NCBI GenBank assembly: GCA_943787745.1
Contig: CALSNJ010000002.1
Location: 632,125 to 696,124 of the forward strand
Length of the DNA: 64,000 nt
Origin: an uncultured Alphaproteobacteria bacterium
Lineage (GTDB): Bacteria; Pseudomonadota; Alphaproteobacteria; UBA6615
Direction of reading: 5' to 3'
The position numbers and the translations under genes were made by a program. Shown one piece after another: positions 35,705 through 44,017 of the stretch. A model generated the notes under the pieces. It had not been told where the DNA came from, ran no database searches, and saw only the letters and a program-made list of their open reading frames with translations. The number at the start of each line of letters is the position of its first letter. Position 1 is the stretch's first letter.

Positions 35705-36709
35705 ATGGACGTTCGTGACGGTTTTATCGAGGCGGTCGGCAGCACCCCGATGATCAAACTGCAACGCGCCTCGAAAGAGACGGGATGCACCATTTTGGGC
35801 AAAGCCGAGTTTCTGAATCCCGCCGGCTCCGTCAAGGATCGCGCCGCCTTGGCAATCGTGAAAGACGCAGAATCCAAGGGATTGCTCAAGCCGGGCGGCG
35901 TGATCGTCGAAGGCACCGCCGGGAACACCGGCATCGGTCTGGCACATGTTGCCAATGCGCTTGGATATCGGACCGTCATCGTTATCCCTGAGACCCAGAC
36001 CCAAGAAAAGAAGGACGCCCTGCGTCAGGCCGGCGCAAAGCTGATCGAAGTTCCGGCAGTTCCCTATAAGGACCCGAACAACTACGTGAAATATTCCGGG
36101 CGTCTGGCTGAAGAGCTCAACGAAAAAGAACCCGCCGGCGCAATTTGGGCCAATCAATTCGACAATATCGCCAACCGCCAGGGACATTTTGAGACAACCG
36201 GCCCCGAAATCTGGGATCAGACAGACGGCACAGTGGATGGCTTCATTTGTGCAGTGGGCACTGGCGGGACTCTTGCCGGCACCGGCATGTTCCTCAAAAG
36301 CAAGAATGCCGACATCAAGATCGGGCTGGCCGATCCCATGGGGGCCGCTCTCTACGAGTACTACACAAACGGCGAATTGAAATCCTCAGGCACATCAATC
36401 ACCGAGGGTATCGGCCAGGGCCGCATCACAGCAAATCTCGAGGGCGCTCCGGTTGATATCGCATTCCAGATTTCCGATGAGGAAGCCCTCCCCGTAATGT
36501 TCGGCCTTCTGCAGGAAGAAGGCCTGAGCCTAGGTACCTCCAGCGGCGTGAATGTCGCTGGCGCCATTCGTCTCGCAAAAGAACTGGGGCCCGGCCATAC
36601 GATTGTTACAATCCTTTGTGATGGTGCGCATCGTTATGCCTCCAAGATTTTCAATGTCGACTTCCTGAAGGAAAAGGGCCTGCCTTACCCCGAATGGCTG
36701 GCAAATTGA
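35705..36709 (+). CDS. Cysteine synthase A (O-acetylserine sulfhydrylase)
   Basis: 334 residues of the fold-type II PLP family. The PLP-binding lysine is Lys44 in NPAGSVKDRAAL; the substrate loop is EGTAGNTGIGLAH and the phosphate loop is AVGTGGTLAG. It makes cysteine from O-acetylserine and sulfide. The C-terminal extension around DGAHRYASKIFNVDFL is typical of a cysteine synthase branch near CysK/cystathionine beta-synthase-like forms, so some doubt remains over the exact sulfur donor. It opens a sulfur gene set: AlaX overlaps its 3' end by 16 bases, then sulfurtransferase and cystathionine lyase. Confidence 0.9.
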   Translation: MDVRDGFIEAVGSTPMIKLQRASKETGCTILGKAEFLNPAGSVKDRAALAIVKDAESKGLLKPGGVIVEGTAGNTGIGLAHVANALGYRTVIVIPETQTQEKKDALRQAGAKLIEVPAVPYKDPNNYVKYSGRLAEELNEKEPAGAIWANQFDNIANRQGHFETTGPEIWDQTDGTVDGFICAVGTGGTLAGTGMFLKSKNADIKIGLADPMGAALYEYYTNGELKSSGTSITEGIGQGRITANLEGAPVDIAFQISDEEALPVMFGLLQEEGLSLGTSSGVNVAGAIRLAKELGPGHTIVTILCDGAHRYASKIFNVDFLKEKGLPYPEWLAN

Positions 36710-37446
36710 GTTCGCCACCAACTGAAACCGTCTTTCGCGACGCGCCCTACACTCGGTCCTGTGATGCCCGCATCGTCGCGGTGAACGAGATGGGCGGCAT
36801 CGTGCTTGATCGCACGGTGTTTTATGCAACCGGGGGCGGTCAGCCCGGCGACCGCGGGTTTCTGCGAACGCCGGACGGTCAAAGCGTTGAGATCATTACG
36901 ACAGTCAAAGGACGCGAGGAAGACGGCGGGCCCGATGTACTTGTCCACGTTCCAGCCGAGGGTCAGGTGCTTCTCAAGCCAGGGGCCAACGTTCAGGCTG
37001 AGATCGACTGGGAACGTCGCCATAAATTAATGCGGGTGCACACCTGTTTGCACCTTCTCTCCGCCGTCGTGCCCTTTCCGGTTACAGGCGGACAAGTCAA
37101 CGACGGCAAGGGCCGTCTCGATTTTGCGATTCCGGAGAACAATCTCAACAAGGAAGAGATTACAGCCGAACTCAATCGGCTGATTGAGACTGACAGCCCG
37201 GTTGGTGATAACTGGATCACCGACGACGAACTGGCCGCGAATCCCGATCTGGTCAAGACCATGAGCGTCCAGCCGCCTTCGGGCGCGGGACGGGTCCGGC
37301 TAATTCGGATCGAAGGGCTCGATCTTCAGCCCTGCGGCGGTACTCATGTGGCACGTACCGGCGAGATTGGCCCTGTGACGGTGACCAAGATCGAGAGCAA
37401 GGGACGCCAAAACCGGCGCGTTGCCATCTCTCTGAATGAAACATAA
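36694..37446 (+). CDS. Alanyl-tRNA editing protein (AlaX-like)
   Basis: 250 residues matching the editing domain of alanyl-tRNA synthetase as a free protein. Zinc ligands are visible as HTCLH (His116, His120) and CGGTH (Cys214, His218), and the GGGQPGDRG motif is at 47-55. It deacylates Ser-tRNA(Ala) or Gly-tRNA(Ala). The start overlaps the cysteine synthase gene by 16 bases, so the two are translationally linked. Free AlaX proteins are often found alone; a place in a cysteine/methionine gene group is notable, since serine is also the cysteine precursor. Confidence 0.92.
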   Translation: MAGKLSSPPTETVFRDAPYTRSCDARIVAVNEMGGIVLDRTVFYATGGGQPGDRGFLRTPDGQSVEIITTVKGREEDGGPDVLVHVPAEGQVLLKPGANVQAEIDWERRHKLMRVHTCLHLLSAVVPFPVTGGQVNDGKGRLDFAIPENNLNKEEITAELNRLIETDSPVGDNWITDDELAANPDLVKTMSVQPPSGAGRVRLIRIEGLDLQPCGGTHVARTGEIGPVTVTKIESKGRQNRRVAISLNET

Positions 37447-37471
37447 AGCAGCGACTTAAGGAGTATTTCTT

Positions 37472-38335
37472 GTGACCTATGTGAATGCCGATTCCCTGGT
37501 CTCCGCGGATTGGGTCGCCGACCATCTTGATGACCCGAACGTCCGGATTGTCGACGGTTCCTATCACCTCGCGGCGACAGGCCGGGATGGCAAGGCCGAG
37601 TATCTCGAAGCCCATATCCCGGGTGCCCTCCATTTCGATATCGATGCGGTGTGTGACCCGTCCCCTACCCCCTCCCCCCATATGTTCCCCAGTGCGGAAG
37701 ATTTCGCGGCTGCCGTGGGAGCGATGGGTATTTCCAACGATCAACGGGTGATTGTCTATGATGCCGACGGCCTGTTCAGCGCACCGCGGGTGTGGTGGAT
37801 GTTCAGGGTCTTCGGACATCAGAACGTGGCTGTGATGCGCGGCGGTTTCCGGAATTGGAAAGCGGAGAACCGGCCCGTCACATCGGATATCCCGTCATTT
37901 GTCGCCACAAGCTTCAACGCGCAACTTGATGCGACGAAGCTCCGTTCGATCAGTCAGATTCAAGACAACATCGAGAGCGCCGCAGAACTGGTACTGGACG
38001 CCCGCGCCGCCAATCGTTTCGACGGGAGCCAGCCCGAGGCGCGTCCGGGTGTGGAACCGGGGCACATCCCGGGTTCAACCAACCTGCCATATTCCGAAAT
38101 CATCGACGTCGAAGCAGGCACATTCCGAGACGCAGACACGTTGCGTGCTGCCTTCGATCGGGCTGGCGTTGACGGTTCTCGCACCGTCGCGACAACCTGC
38201 GGATCGGGTGTAACCGCCTGCATCCTGGGACTCGGCATGCATCTGGTCGGCCGTGATAACTGGGCCCTCTACGACGGCTCTTGGACCGAATGGGGCAGTC
38301 ACGACGACACGATCAAAGCAAAGGGTGAGGCATGA
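37472..38335 (+). CDS. sseA: 3-mercaptopyruvate/thiosulfate sulfurtransferase
   Basis: 287 residues from GTG 37472, with AAGGAG at 37458-37463 as ribosome site. Two rhodanese domains; the second carries the catalytic loop TTCGSGVTAC with Cys243. The CGSGVT loop is the 3-mercaptopyruvate sulfurtransferase form rather than the thiosulfate rhodanese form. The stop overlaps the next start by 4 bases (ATGA), which couples it to cystathionine beta-lyase. Confidence 0.92.
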   Translation: MTYVNADSLVSADWVADHLDDPNVRIVDGSYHLAATGRDGKAEYLEAHIPGALHFDIDAVCDPSPTPSPHMFPSAEDFAAAVGAMGISNDQRVIVYDADGLFSAPRVWWMFRVFGHQNVAVMRGGFRNWKAENRPVTSDIPSFVATSFNAQLDATKLRSISQIQDNIESAAELVLDARAANRFDGSQPEARPGVEPGHIPGSTNLPYSEIIDVEAGTFRDADTLRAAFDRAGVDGSRTVATTCGSGVTACILGLGMHLVGRDNWALYDGSWTEWGSHDDTIKAKGEA

Positions 38336-39501
38336 CCAAGAAAACCGGCGTCCGTGAAGAAACGCTGCTCGCCAATGGCGGGCGCGATCCGGAATCCAAT
38401 TACGGGATCGTCAATCCACCAGTCTATCATGCCTCCACCGTGACCAGCCCGACCCTGAAGGCCTATCGCAGTCGTGATTTCACCAAGGACATCACCTATG
38501 GCCGGATGGGCACACCCACCCAGAAAGCCCTTGAGGAAGCCGTCGCCCTTGTTGAAGGCGGCGACCGCGCCATTGCCGTGTCATCGGGGCTTGCCTCGAT
38601 CACAACAGCAGTATCGGCATTTGTCGAAAGCGGTGACCATATCCTGTGTACCGACAGTGCCTATTTCCCGACGCGCAATTTCTGCAACAACGTGATGGCA
38701 AAATACGGCGTCGAGACGACCTATTACGACCCCATGATCGGCGGCGGCATTGCGGACCTGATTCAGGACAACACCAAGGTCATCATGACCGAGGCACCCG
38801 GCTCCCAGACATTCGAGGTTCAGGATATTCCGGCCATCGCCGAAGCTGCCCATGCACGTGGCGCTGTTGTTATCAATGACAACACCTGGGGCACCCCGAT
38901 CAACTTCAAGTCCTTTGAGCGCGGAGTCGATGTCTCGGTTCACGCGGCAACGAAGTACATCGTCGGACATTCAGACGCGATGCTGGGCGTGATCGTCACC
39001 ACCCACGAACACTATGACGCGATCATCAAGAACTTCCGGTACTGGGGGCAGCATGCCGCGCCCGATGATTGTTATCTGGGCCTGCGTGGCTTGCGGACCA
39101 TGGGGGTTCGCCTCAAGCAGCATCAGGAAAATGCGCTCATCGTCGCCAACTGGCTGAACACGCAAAGTAAAGTTTCCCGGGTTCTGTTCCCCGCGCTGCC
39201 TGACGATCCCGGACACGAGCTCTGGAAACGTGATTTCAATGGCGCCTGCGGCCTGTTCGGCGTGGTGCTTGACCAGCACTATGACGACGATGCGCTCGGC
39301 GCGATGCTCGACGGTCTCGAGCTCTTTGCGATGGGTGCCAGCTGGGGTGGGTATGAATCCCTGATCCTACCCTCCAAACCGATCCGGACAGCCACCACAT
39401 GGGAAGCGGAAGGCTCACTTCTGCGTTTGCATATCGGTCTGGAACATCCCAACGACCTGATTGCCGACCTTGAAACGGGGCTGGCACGGCTGAAAAAATG
39501 A
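38332..39501 (+). CDS. metC: Cystathionine beta-lyase (Cys/Met metabolism PLP enzyme)
   Basis: 389 residues; the PLP lysine is Lys208 in VHAATKYIVGHSD. The N-terminal TYGRMGTPTQKALEEAVALVEGG and the ASWGGYESLILPS segment near residue 338 match cystathionine beta-lyase, which splits cystathionine to homocysteine, pyruvate and ammonia. Linked by 4-base overlaps to the sulfurtransferase gene before it and the MFS gene after it, so all four sulfur genes and the MFS gene were one operon. Confidence 0.92.
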   Translation: MTKKTGVREETLLANGGRDPESNYGIVNPPVYHASTVTSPTLKAYRSRDFTKDITYGRMGTPTQKALEEAVALVEGGDRAIAVSSGLASITTAVSAFVESGDHILCTDSAYFPTRNFCNNVMAKYGVETTYYDPMIGGGIADLIQDNTKVIMTEAPGSQTFEVQDIPAIAEAAHARGAVVINDNTWGTPINFKSFERGVDVSVHAATKYIVGHSDAMLGVIVTTHEHYDAIIKNFRYWGQHAAPDDCYLGLRGLRTMGVRLKQHQENALIVANWLNTQSKVSRVLFPALPDDPGHELWKRDFNGACGLFGVVLDQHYDDDALGAMLDGLELFAMGASWGGYESLILPSKPIRTATTWEAEGSLLRLHIGLEHPNDLIADLETGLARLKK

Positions 39502-39710
39502 CCGCGCCGAATTCCCCGCGGACGGTTCAGCAGTATATCGACGAAGCGCCATCATGGCCGGACGGCACCCCGGCATCGGGAGCACCACTCACGGCAATGC
39601 AATGGCGCATCTGGCTGCTGGCCGCCGCCGGCAAGTTCTTCGAAGGCATGGTCGTATTTCTAACCGGTGTTGCTCTACCGCTCATTGCCCGGGAATTTGG
39701 TCTTGATGGC
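39498..39710 (+). pseudogene. MFS transporter, N-terminal part only, cut by an IS3-family element
   Basis: 71 codons remain: a hydrophilic start (MTAPNSPRTVQQYIDEAP) and the first membrane helix in WRIWLLAAAGKFFEGMVVFLTGVALPLI. The frame then enters the IS left end at 39711 and stops within it. Sequence to the right of the IS does not continue the transporter, so most of the gene has been lost. Overlap with metC suggests it once exported or imported a related metabolite. Confidence 0.8.
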
Positions 39711-39764
39711 TGTCCTTCCCCCCTAAAACTGGGCCACTATTATTAGAGGCCGAAGGGGGATTTG

Positions 39765-40052
39765 ATGGCTCGGAAACGTTATTCGGATGAGGACATACTC
39801 AAGCTGCTGCGTGAGATTGAGGTGAAGCTGTCGACTGGCAGTGACGTGCCGTCGGCCTGTCGTGGCGTGGGTATTAGTGATGCCACTTACTACAACTGGC
39901 GCAAGCGGTTTGGCGGGATGGGGAAGTCTCAACTGTCGGAACTTCGCGCTCTTGAGAAAGAGAATGTGCGGCTGAAGAAGATCGTCGCGGAACTCGAACT
40001 CGATAAGCTGATCCTCAAGGAAAGCTTGACCCACCTAAAGCCCAGGGCCTGA
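39765..40052 (+). CDS. IS3-family transposase OrfA
   Basis: 95 residues from ATG 39765, following GAAGGGGGA. It has the N-terminal helix-turn-helix (KRYSDEDILKLLREIEVKL to DATYYNWRKRFGGM) and a leucine-zipper-like C-terminus (LSELRALEKENVRLKKIVAELEL). It binds the inverted repeats; the OrfAB fusion with orfB by -1 frameshifting is expected for this family. Confidence 0.92.
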   Translation: MARKRYSDEDILKLLREIEVKLSTGSDVPSACRGVGISDATYYNWRKRFGGMGKSQLSELRALEKENVRLKKIVAELELDKLILKESLTHLKPRA

Positions 40053-40075
40053 CGACAGAGCAGGTCCGTCAGGCC

Positions 40076-40894
40076 GTGATCCATACGCGTCAGAAGCTCG
40101 CGACGTCAGAGAGACGGACATGCCGGGTGATCGGACTGGCGCGCAGTTCTCTGCAATACCGACCGGCCCGGCGAGATGATGATGCTCTGCGATTGGCCCT
40201 GATCCGGCTGGCCAAGCAATACGGGCGCTACGGCTATCGCAAGATAGCCGAACTGCTGCGCATCGAAGGTTGGAAGGTGAACCACAAGAAGGTTGAGCGG
40301 ATCTGGCGCGAAGAAGGCCTTCAACTGCCGCAACGGCACAAGAAGCGCCGACGGCTCTACCACAAGGATGCTTCGATCATACGGCTGCGGCCAACCCATC
40401 CGAACCACGTCTGGAGCATCGACTTTGTACACGACAAGCTCGACAGCGGTCGGAGTTACAAGATGCTGACAGTTCTCGACGAGTACACCCGTCAGGCTCT
40501 AGCGGTCGCGGTTCGCACCAGGATGGGAGCTGACGATGTCCTTGAGGCGCTGTACCCGCTACTCATGCGCCACGGCACTCCAGAATATATCCGTTCCGAC
40601 AATGGCCCCGAGTTCGTCGCGGAAGCGATGCAGGACTGGCTGGCAAGGGTCGGTATTAAACCTATCCGGATCTATCCCGGGTCACCCTGGGAGAACGGAT
40701 ACAACGAACGATTCAACGGAACTCTGCGCCGCGAGGTGCTCAACGCCGAATGGTTCACCACAACAAAGCAGGCTCAGGTCGTCATCAACCAGTGGCTCAG
40801 ACAGTACAATCACATCCGCCCACATCAGGCCCTCAACATGCGCCCTCCTGTTCCAGAAACTCTAATCAGGAATGGCCCAGAACTTGGGGGCTAG
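40076..40894 (+). CDS. IS3-family transposase OrfB (DDE integrase core)
   Basis: 272 residues from GTG 40076, in the -1 frame relative to orfA; the frame is open further upstream, consistent with OrfAB production by frameshifting. The HTH_21 region (YGRYGYRKIAELLRIEGW) precedes the catalytic core with the DDE triad in WSIDFVHD, SDNGPEF and ENGYNERFNG. It appears intact. The end lies 3 bases from the right terminus. Confidence 0.93.
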   Translation: MIHTRQKLATSERRTCRVIGLARSSLQYRPARRDDDALRLALIRLAKQYGRYGYRKIAELLRIEGWKVNHKKVERIWREEGLQLPQRHKKRRRLYHKDASIIRLRPTHPNHVWSIDFVHDKLDSGRSYKMLTVLDEYTRQALAVAVRTRMGADDVLEALYPLLMRHGTPEYIRSDNGPEFVAEAMQDWLARVGIKPIRIYPGSPWENGYNERFNGTLRREVLNAEWFTTTKQAQVVINQWLRQYNHIRPHQALNMRPPVPETLIRNGPELGG

Positions 40895-41050
40895 ACAATC
40901 GTCCTCGTAAACTAGGCGTCCTGCACAACTTGGCAAAGACTTTCCGTCCGCCATGCGCCCCTTCCACATGGACTTTTCGGGAGCATCGCAGTAATCGAAA
41001 AGGGCAATCACGGAAGATATCGTGAAGCAATAACGATCAAGGGGAACATT

Positions 41051-42196
41051 GTGAGCCTGAAGCGCGCCTGTGCCATTGCCGGAGTGGCAGAATCCCGTCT
41101 CGGGGTTGTACCGGATTCAACCGTTCTGACCTTGCAGGCCGAAGCTCTTGTGGCGGCCCTCGCAGATGCCGGACTTGAAAAATCCGATGTGGATGGCCTT
41201 CTGGTCTCGGGTGCCTGGGGGCGTCTGCCCGGACTGCAGATCGCCGAATACCTCGGAATACAGCCAAGCTATGCCGATAGTACGATGGTCGGTGGCGCTT
41301 CGTTCGAGTTCCATCTCGGCCATGCCGCTGCCGCGATCCAGGCGGGCCTCTGCAAGGTTGCTGTGATCCTGTATGGCAGCACCCAGCGCTCCCGTGCCGA
41401 CAAGTACATCTTTCAGATCCGGAACGATCTCGGCTACCAGTATGAGGCGCCCTATGGCCTGCCCACGCCGGTGGGATCCTACGCCATGGCCGCTTCGCGT
41501 CATTTCGCGCAATACGGCACCACATCCGAGCAACTGGCCGATCTCGCCGTGTCGACCCGCGAATGGGCGGCACTGAATCCGAAAGCCTATCGTCGTGAAC
41601 CGCTGACCCGCGAAGATGTCCTGAACTCCGGTCCCATCGCGACTCCGCTCAACAAACTGGATTGCTGTCTGTTCACCGACGGCGGCGGTGCTGTCGTCGT
41701 GGTCAGTCCTGAAATCGCCAAAACTCTCGACAAAGCCCCGGTCTGGTTACTTGGCCAGGGCGAAAGTGTCTCCCACGCACAGATTTCGGAAATGCCTGAC
41801 CTGACGGTCACGCCGGCTGCAAAATCCGGCGCGCGGGCTTTCGAGATGGCCGGTGTGACCCACACCGATCTCGATTTGGTCCAAATCTATGATTCTTTCA
41901 CAATCACGGTGCTCCTGACTCTGGAATCCCTGGGGTTCTGTTCGCCGGGTGCTGGCGGTGAGTTCATATCCAACGGACGCACCGGTCCATCGGGAGAATT
42001 TCCGCTGAACACCAATGGTGGCGGCCTCTCCTACTGTCACCCGGGACAGTATGGGATATTCCTGATTATCGAGGCCGTGCGGCAGCTTCGGGGCGAATGC
42101 GATGCGCGACAGGTCGCCGATGCGACCCTTGCCCTGATCAGCGGGACCGGCGGCGTTCTGTCTTCGAATTCAACCTGCATTCTGGGGGTGGAGTAA
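41051..42196 (+). CDS. Thiolase family protein (SCP2-thiolase/lipid-transfer type) lacking the usual Cys
   Basis: 381 residues from GTG 41051, with AAGGGG 7-12 bases upstream. The fold is thiolase-like (CAIAGVAESRLG; ALADAGLEKSDVDGLLVSG; late SYCHPGQYGIF and SGTGGVLSSNSTCILG). The position of the acyl-accepting cysteine holds Ser84 in STMVGGASFEFHLG. Such members often pair with an OB-fold DUF35 protein, which is the next gene 3 bases on, and in some systems the pair acts as a retro-aldolase or thiolase on side-chain CoA esters. It opens a plus-strand catabolic run to 47104. Confidence 0.85.
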   Translation: MSLKRACAIAGVAESRLGVVPDSTVLTLQAEALVAALADAGLEKSDVDGLLVSGAWGRLPGLQIAEYLGIQPSYADSTMVGGASFEFHLGHAAAAIQAGLCKVAVILYGSTQRSRADKYIFQIRNDLGYQYEAPYGLPTPVGSYAMAASRHFAQYGTTSEQLADLAVSTREWAALNPKAYRREPLTREDVLNSGPIATPLNKLDCCLFTDGGGAVVVVSPEIAKTLDKAPVWLLGQGESVSHAQISEMPDLTVTPAAKSGARAFEMAGVTHTDLDLVQIYDSFTITVLLTLESLGFCSPGAGGEFISNGRTGPSGEFPLNTNGGGLSYCHPGQYGIFLIIEAVRQLRGECDARQVADATLALISGTGGVLSSNSTCILGVE

Positions 42197-42199
42197 GCC

Positions 42200-42592
42200 A
42201 TGTCCGACGACACACTGCCTGATCCCGATTCAGAGCCCTATTGGGACGGTGCAGCCGCAGGCGAACTGCGGTACCGCCATTGTGCCAGCTGCGAGACCGT
42301 TATCTTTTATCCCCGCTCGCTTTGCACCCATTGTGGCGCGCCAAACCCCGATTGGGCCGTATCAAAGGGTCAGGGCACGGTTTATGCGGTCTCCGTTGTC
42401 CATCGCGCACCACCGGCATTCAAGGGACAATCGCCTTACGCTGTCTTACTGGTCGATCTGGATGAAGGCTTTCGCATGATGAGCCGCATCATTGATGTAG
42501 AACCCGATAGCGTTTCGATTGGGGACCGTGTCCGGGTTATATTCCAGGACGGTCCTGACGGACGGCCCACACCCTATTTCACCCCTGCCTGA
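42200..42592 (+). CDS. Zn-ribbon OB-fold protein (DUF35), thiolase partner
   Basis: 130 residues. The rubredoxin-like zinc ribbon is CASCETVIFYPRSLCTHCG with Cys at about 28, 31, 42 and 45, then an OB fold (GTVYAVSVVHRAP, YAVLLVDLDEGFRMMSRI, VRVIFQDG). DUF35 proteins form complexes with the adjacent SCP2-type thiolase. Spacing of 3 bases to the thiolase stop supports co-translation. Confidence 0.9.
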   Translation: MSDDTLPDPDSEPYWDGAAAGELRYRHCASCETVIFYPRSLCTHCGAPNPDWAVSKGQGTVYAVSVVHRAPPAFKGQSPYAVLLVDLDEGFRMMSRIIDVEPDSVSIGDRVRVIFQDGPDGRPTPYFTPA

Positions 42593-42602
42593 GAACGTTG
42601 GT

Positions 42603-43295
42603 ATGAAAAACAAGAAATCAGCAACGCTCGAGCAAGCGGTCGGCCGGATTCAAGACGGTGCAACCCTTCTTGTCGGAGGTTTTGGCCAACCCGGAGTACC
42701 CGAGATCCTGATCGACGGGGTTTGCGACCTTCGACGCCGTGATCTGACCATCGTGACAAACAATGCAGGTACCGGGCATAGCGGCATCGCACGCCTCATC
42801 GAAGAAGGCTGTGTTTCCAGGCTGATCTGCAGCTTTCCCTGGGCCAAAGAATCATTTGTTTTCAAGGAACTATATGACGCCGGTAAGATCGAGCTCGAAA
42901 TCGTGCCGCAAGGTACTTTGGCCGAACGGATGCGCACCGCAGGTGCTGGGCTGGGCGGGTTCCTGACACCGACCGGCGTGGGAACCGATCTGGCAGACGG
43001 CAAGAAAACCATGACCGTCGACGGCAAAGATTACGTGCTGGAAAAACCCCTGCGCGGTGATTTTGCATTGATCAAGGCCTACCAGACCGACCCGCGTGGC
43101 AATCTGATTTATCGAAAGACGGCCCGGAACTTCAACCCCATCATGGCAATGGCGTCCGACTTCACCATCGTGGAAGTCCAGGAAGATGTCCCGATCGACG
43201 CTCTCGACCCGGAAATCATCGTCACACCGGGCGTTTTCGTCGATACTTATTACGTGACCGGTTGGTATGAAATCGGCAAGGAGCGCAACGCATGA
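42603..43295 (+). CDS. 3-oxoacid-type CoA-transferase subunit A
   Basis: 230 residues from ATG 42603. The glycine-rich CoA-binding start (GATLLVGGFGQPGVPEILIDG) and LIYRKTARNFNPIMAMAS identify the alpha subunit of a family I CoA transferase. Together with subunit B, whose start overlaps this stop by 4 bases (ATGA), it moves CoA between a donor such as succinyl-CoA and an organic acid. A paralogous A subunit lies at 44018. The acid substrate is unknown; the adjacent thiolase suggests a beta-keto acid. Confidence 0.92.
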   Translation: MKNKKSATLEQAVGRIQDGATLLVGGFGQPGVPEILIDGVCDLRRRDLTIVTNNAGTGHSGIARLIEEGCVSRLICSFPWAKESFVFKELYDAGKIELEIVPQGTLAERMRTAGAGLGGFLTPTGVGTDLADGKKTMTVDGKDYVLEKPLRGDFALIKAYQTDPRGNLIYRKTARNFNPIMAMASDFTIVEVQEDVPIDALDPEIIVTPGVFVDTYYVTGWYEIGKERNA

Positions 43296-43966
43296 GCGAG
43301 CAAACAAACCTTCTGACCCGCCAGCAGATTGCGGCACGCGCAGCGCAGGACATGGAAGACGGCTGGCTCGTCAATCTGGGCATCGGCATGCCCACAATGA
43401 TCCCGGCATTCATCCCGAAAGACCGCGATGTGATGTTTCACAGCGAAAATGGGCTGATCGGCATGGGCCCACCACCCGCCGAGGGCGAGGCCGATCAGGA
43501 TTTGATCAGCGCCGGCAAAGAACTGGTGACTATGATTTCTGGCGGTTCCTACGTGCATCATACGGACTCATTCGCGATTGCACGCGGTGGACGCCTTGAT
43601 TGCGCGGTTCTTGGCGCCTTTCAGGTGGCTGTGAATGGTGACCTTTGTAACTGGCGCCTGCCCAACCAGACATCCGGCAGTGTCGGTGGTGCGATGGACA
43701 TCGCGGCGGGCTCCAAGCGCGTCTTTGCGATGATGAGCCACACCGCACGGGACGGCGCGGCCAAGATCGTTGCAGAGCGGACCTACCCCCTCACCGCCAT
43801 GCAGGTTGTGACAAAGATCTATACCGATATGGCTGTGATTTCGGTGACACCGGACGGATTGATCCTCAATGAAGTTGCACCAGGGCTAACCGCAGACGAA
43901 GTACAGGCCGTTACCGACGCGCCGTTGAACATGGACGACGTCGGTACGATCAACGTCGCCGCCTAG
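43292..43966 (+). CDS. 3-oxoacid-type CoA-transferase subunit B
   Basis: 224 residues. The catalytic glutamate is Glu52 in MFHSENGLIGMGP, the standard family I SENG motif. GGSYVHHTDSFAIARGGRLDCAVLGAFQV follows as expected. Overlaps subunit A by 4 bases. Only this one B gene is present for the two A genes, which lie on either side of it. Confidence 0.92.
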   Translation: MSEQTNLLTRQQIAARAAQDMEDGWLVNLGIGMPTMIPAFIPKDRDVMFHSENGLIGMGPPPAEGEADQDLISAGKELVTMISGGSYVHHTDSFAIARGGRLDCAVLGAFQVAVNGDLCNWRLPNQTSGSVGGAMDIAAGSKRVFAMMSHTARDGAAKIVAERTYPLTAMQVVTKIYTDMAVISVTPDGLILNEVAPGLTADEVQAVTDAPLNMDDVGTINVAA

Positions 43967-44017
43967 GAACCAGCTGCCAAACCCCATGAACGGCAAACCA
44001 CGTCAGCCAGACAGTTC

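Larger units (their letters stand above)
39711..40897 (+). mobile_element. IS3-family insertion sequence, 1187 bp
   Basis: Imperfect terminal inverted repeats: the left end TGTCCTTCCCCCCTAAAACT and the reverse complement of the right end TGTCTAGCCCCCAAGTTCTG, both continuing GGGCCA. Inside are orfA and orfB in the -1 frame arrangement of IS3 elements. The 3-bp flanks (GGC left, ATC right) do not match, so no target duplication is visible. This suggests loss of one flank by recombination after insertion. It truncates the MFS gene. Confidence 0.85.
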
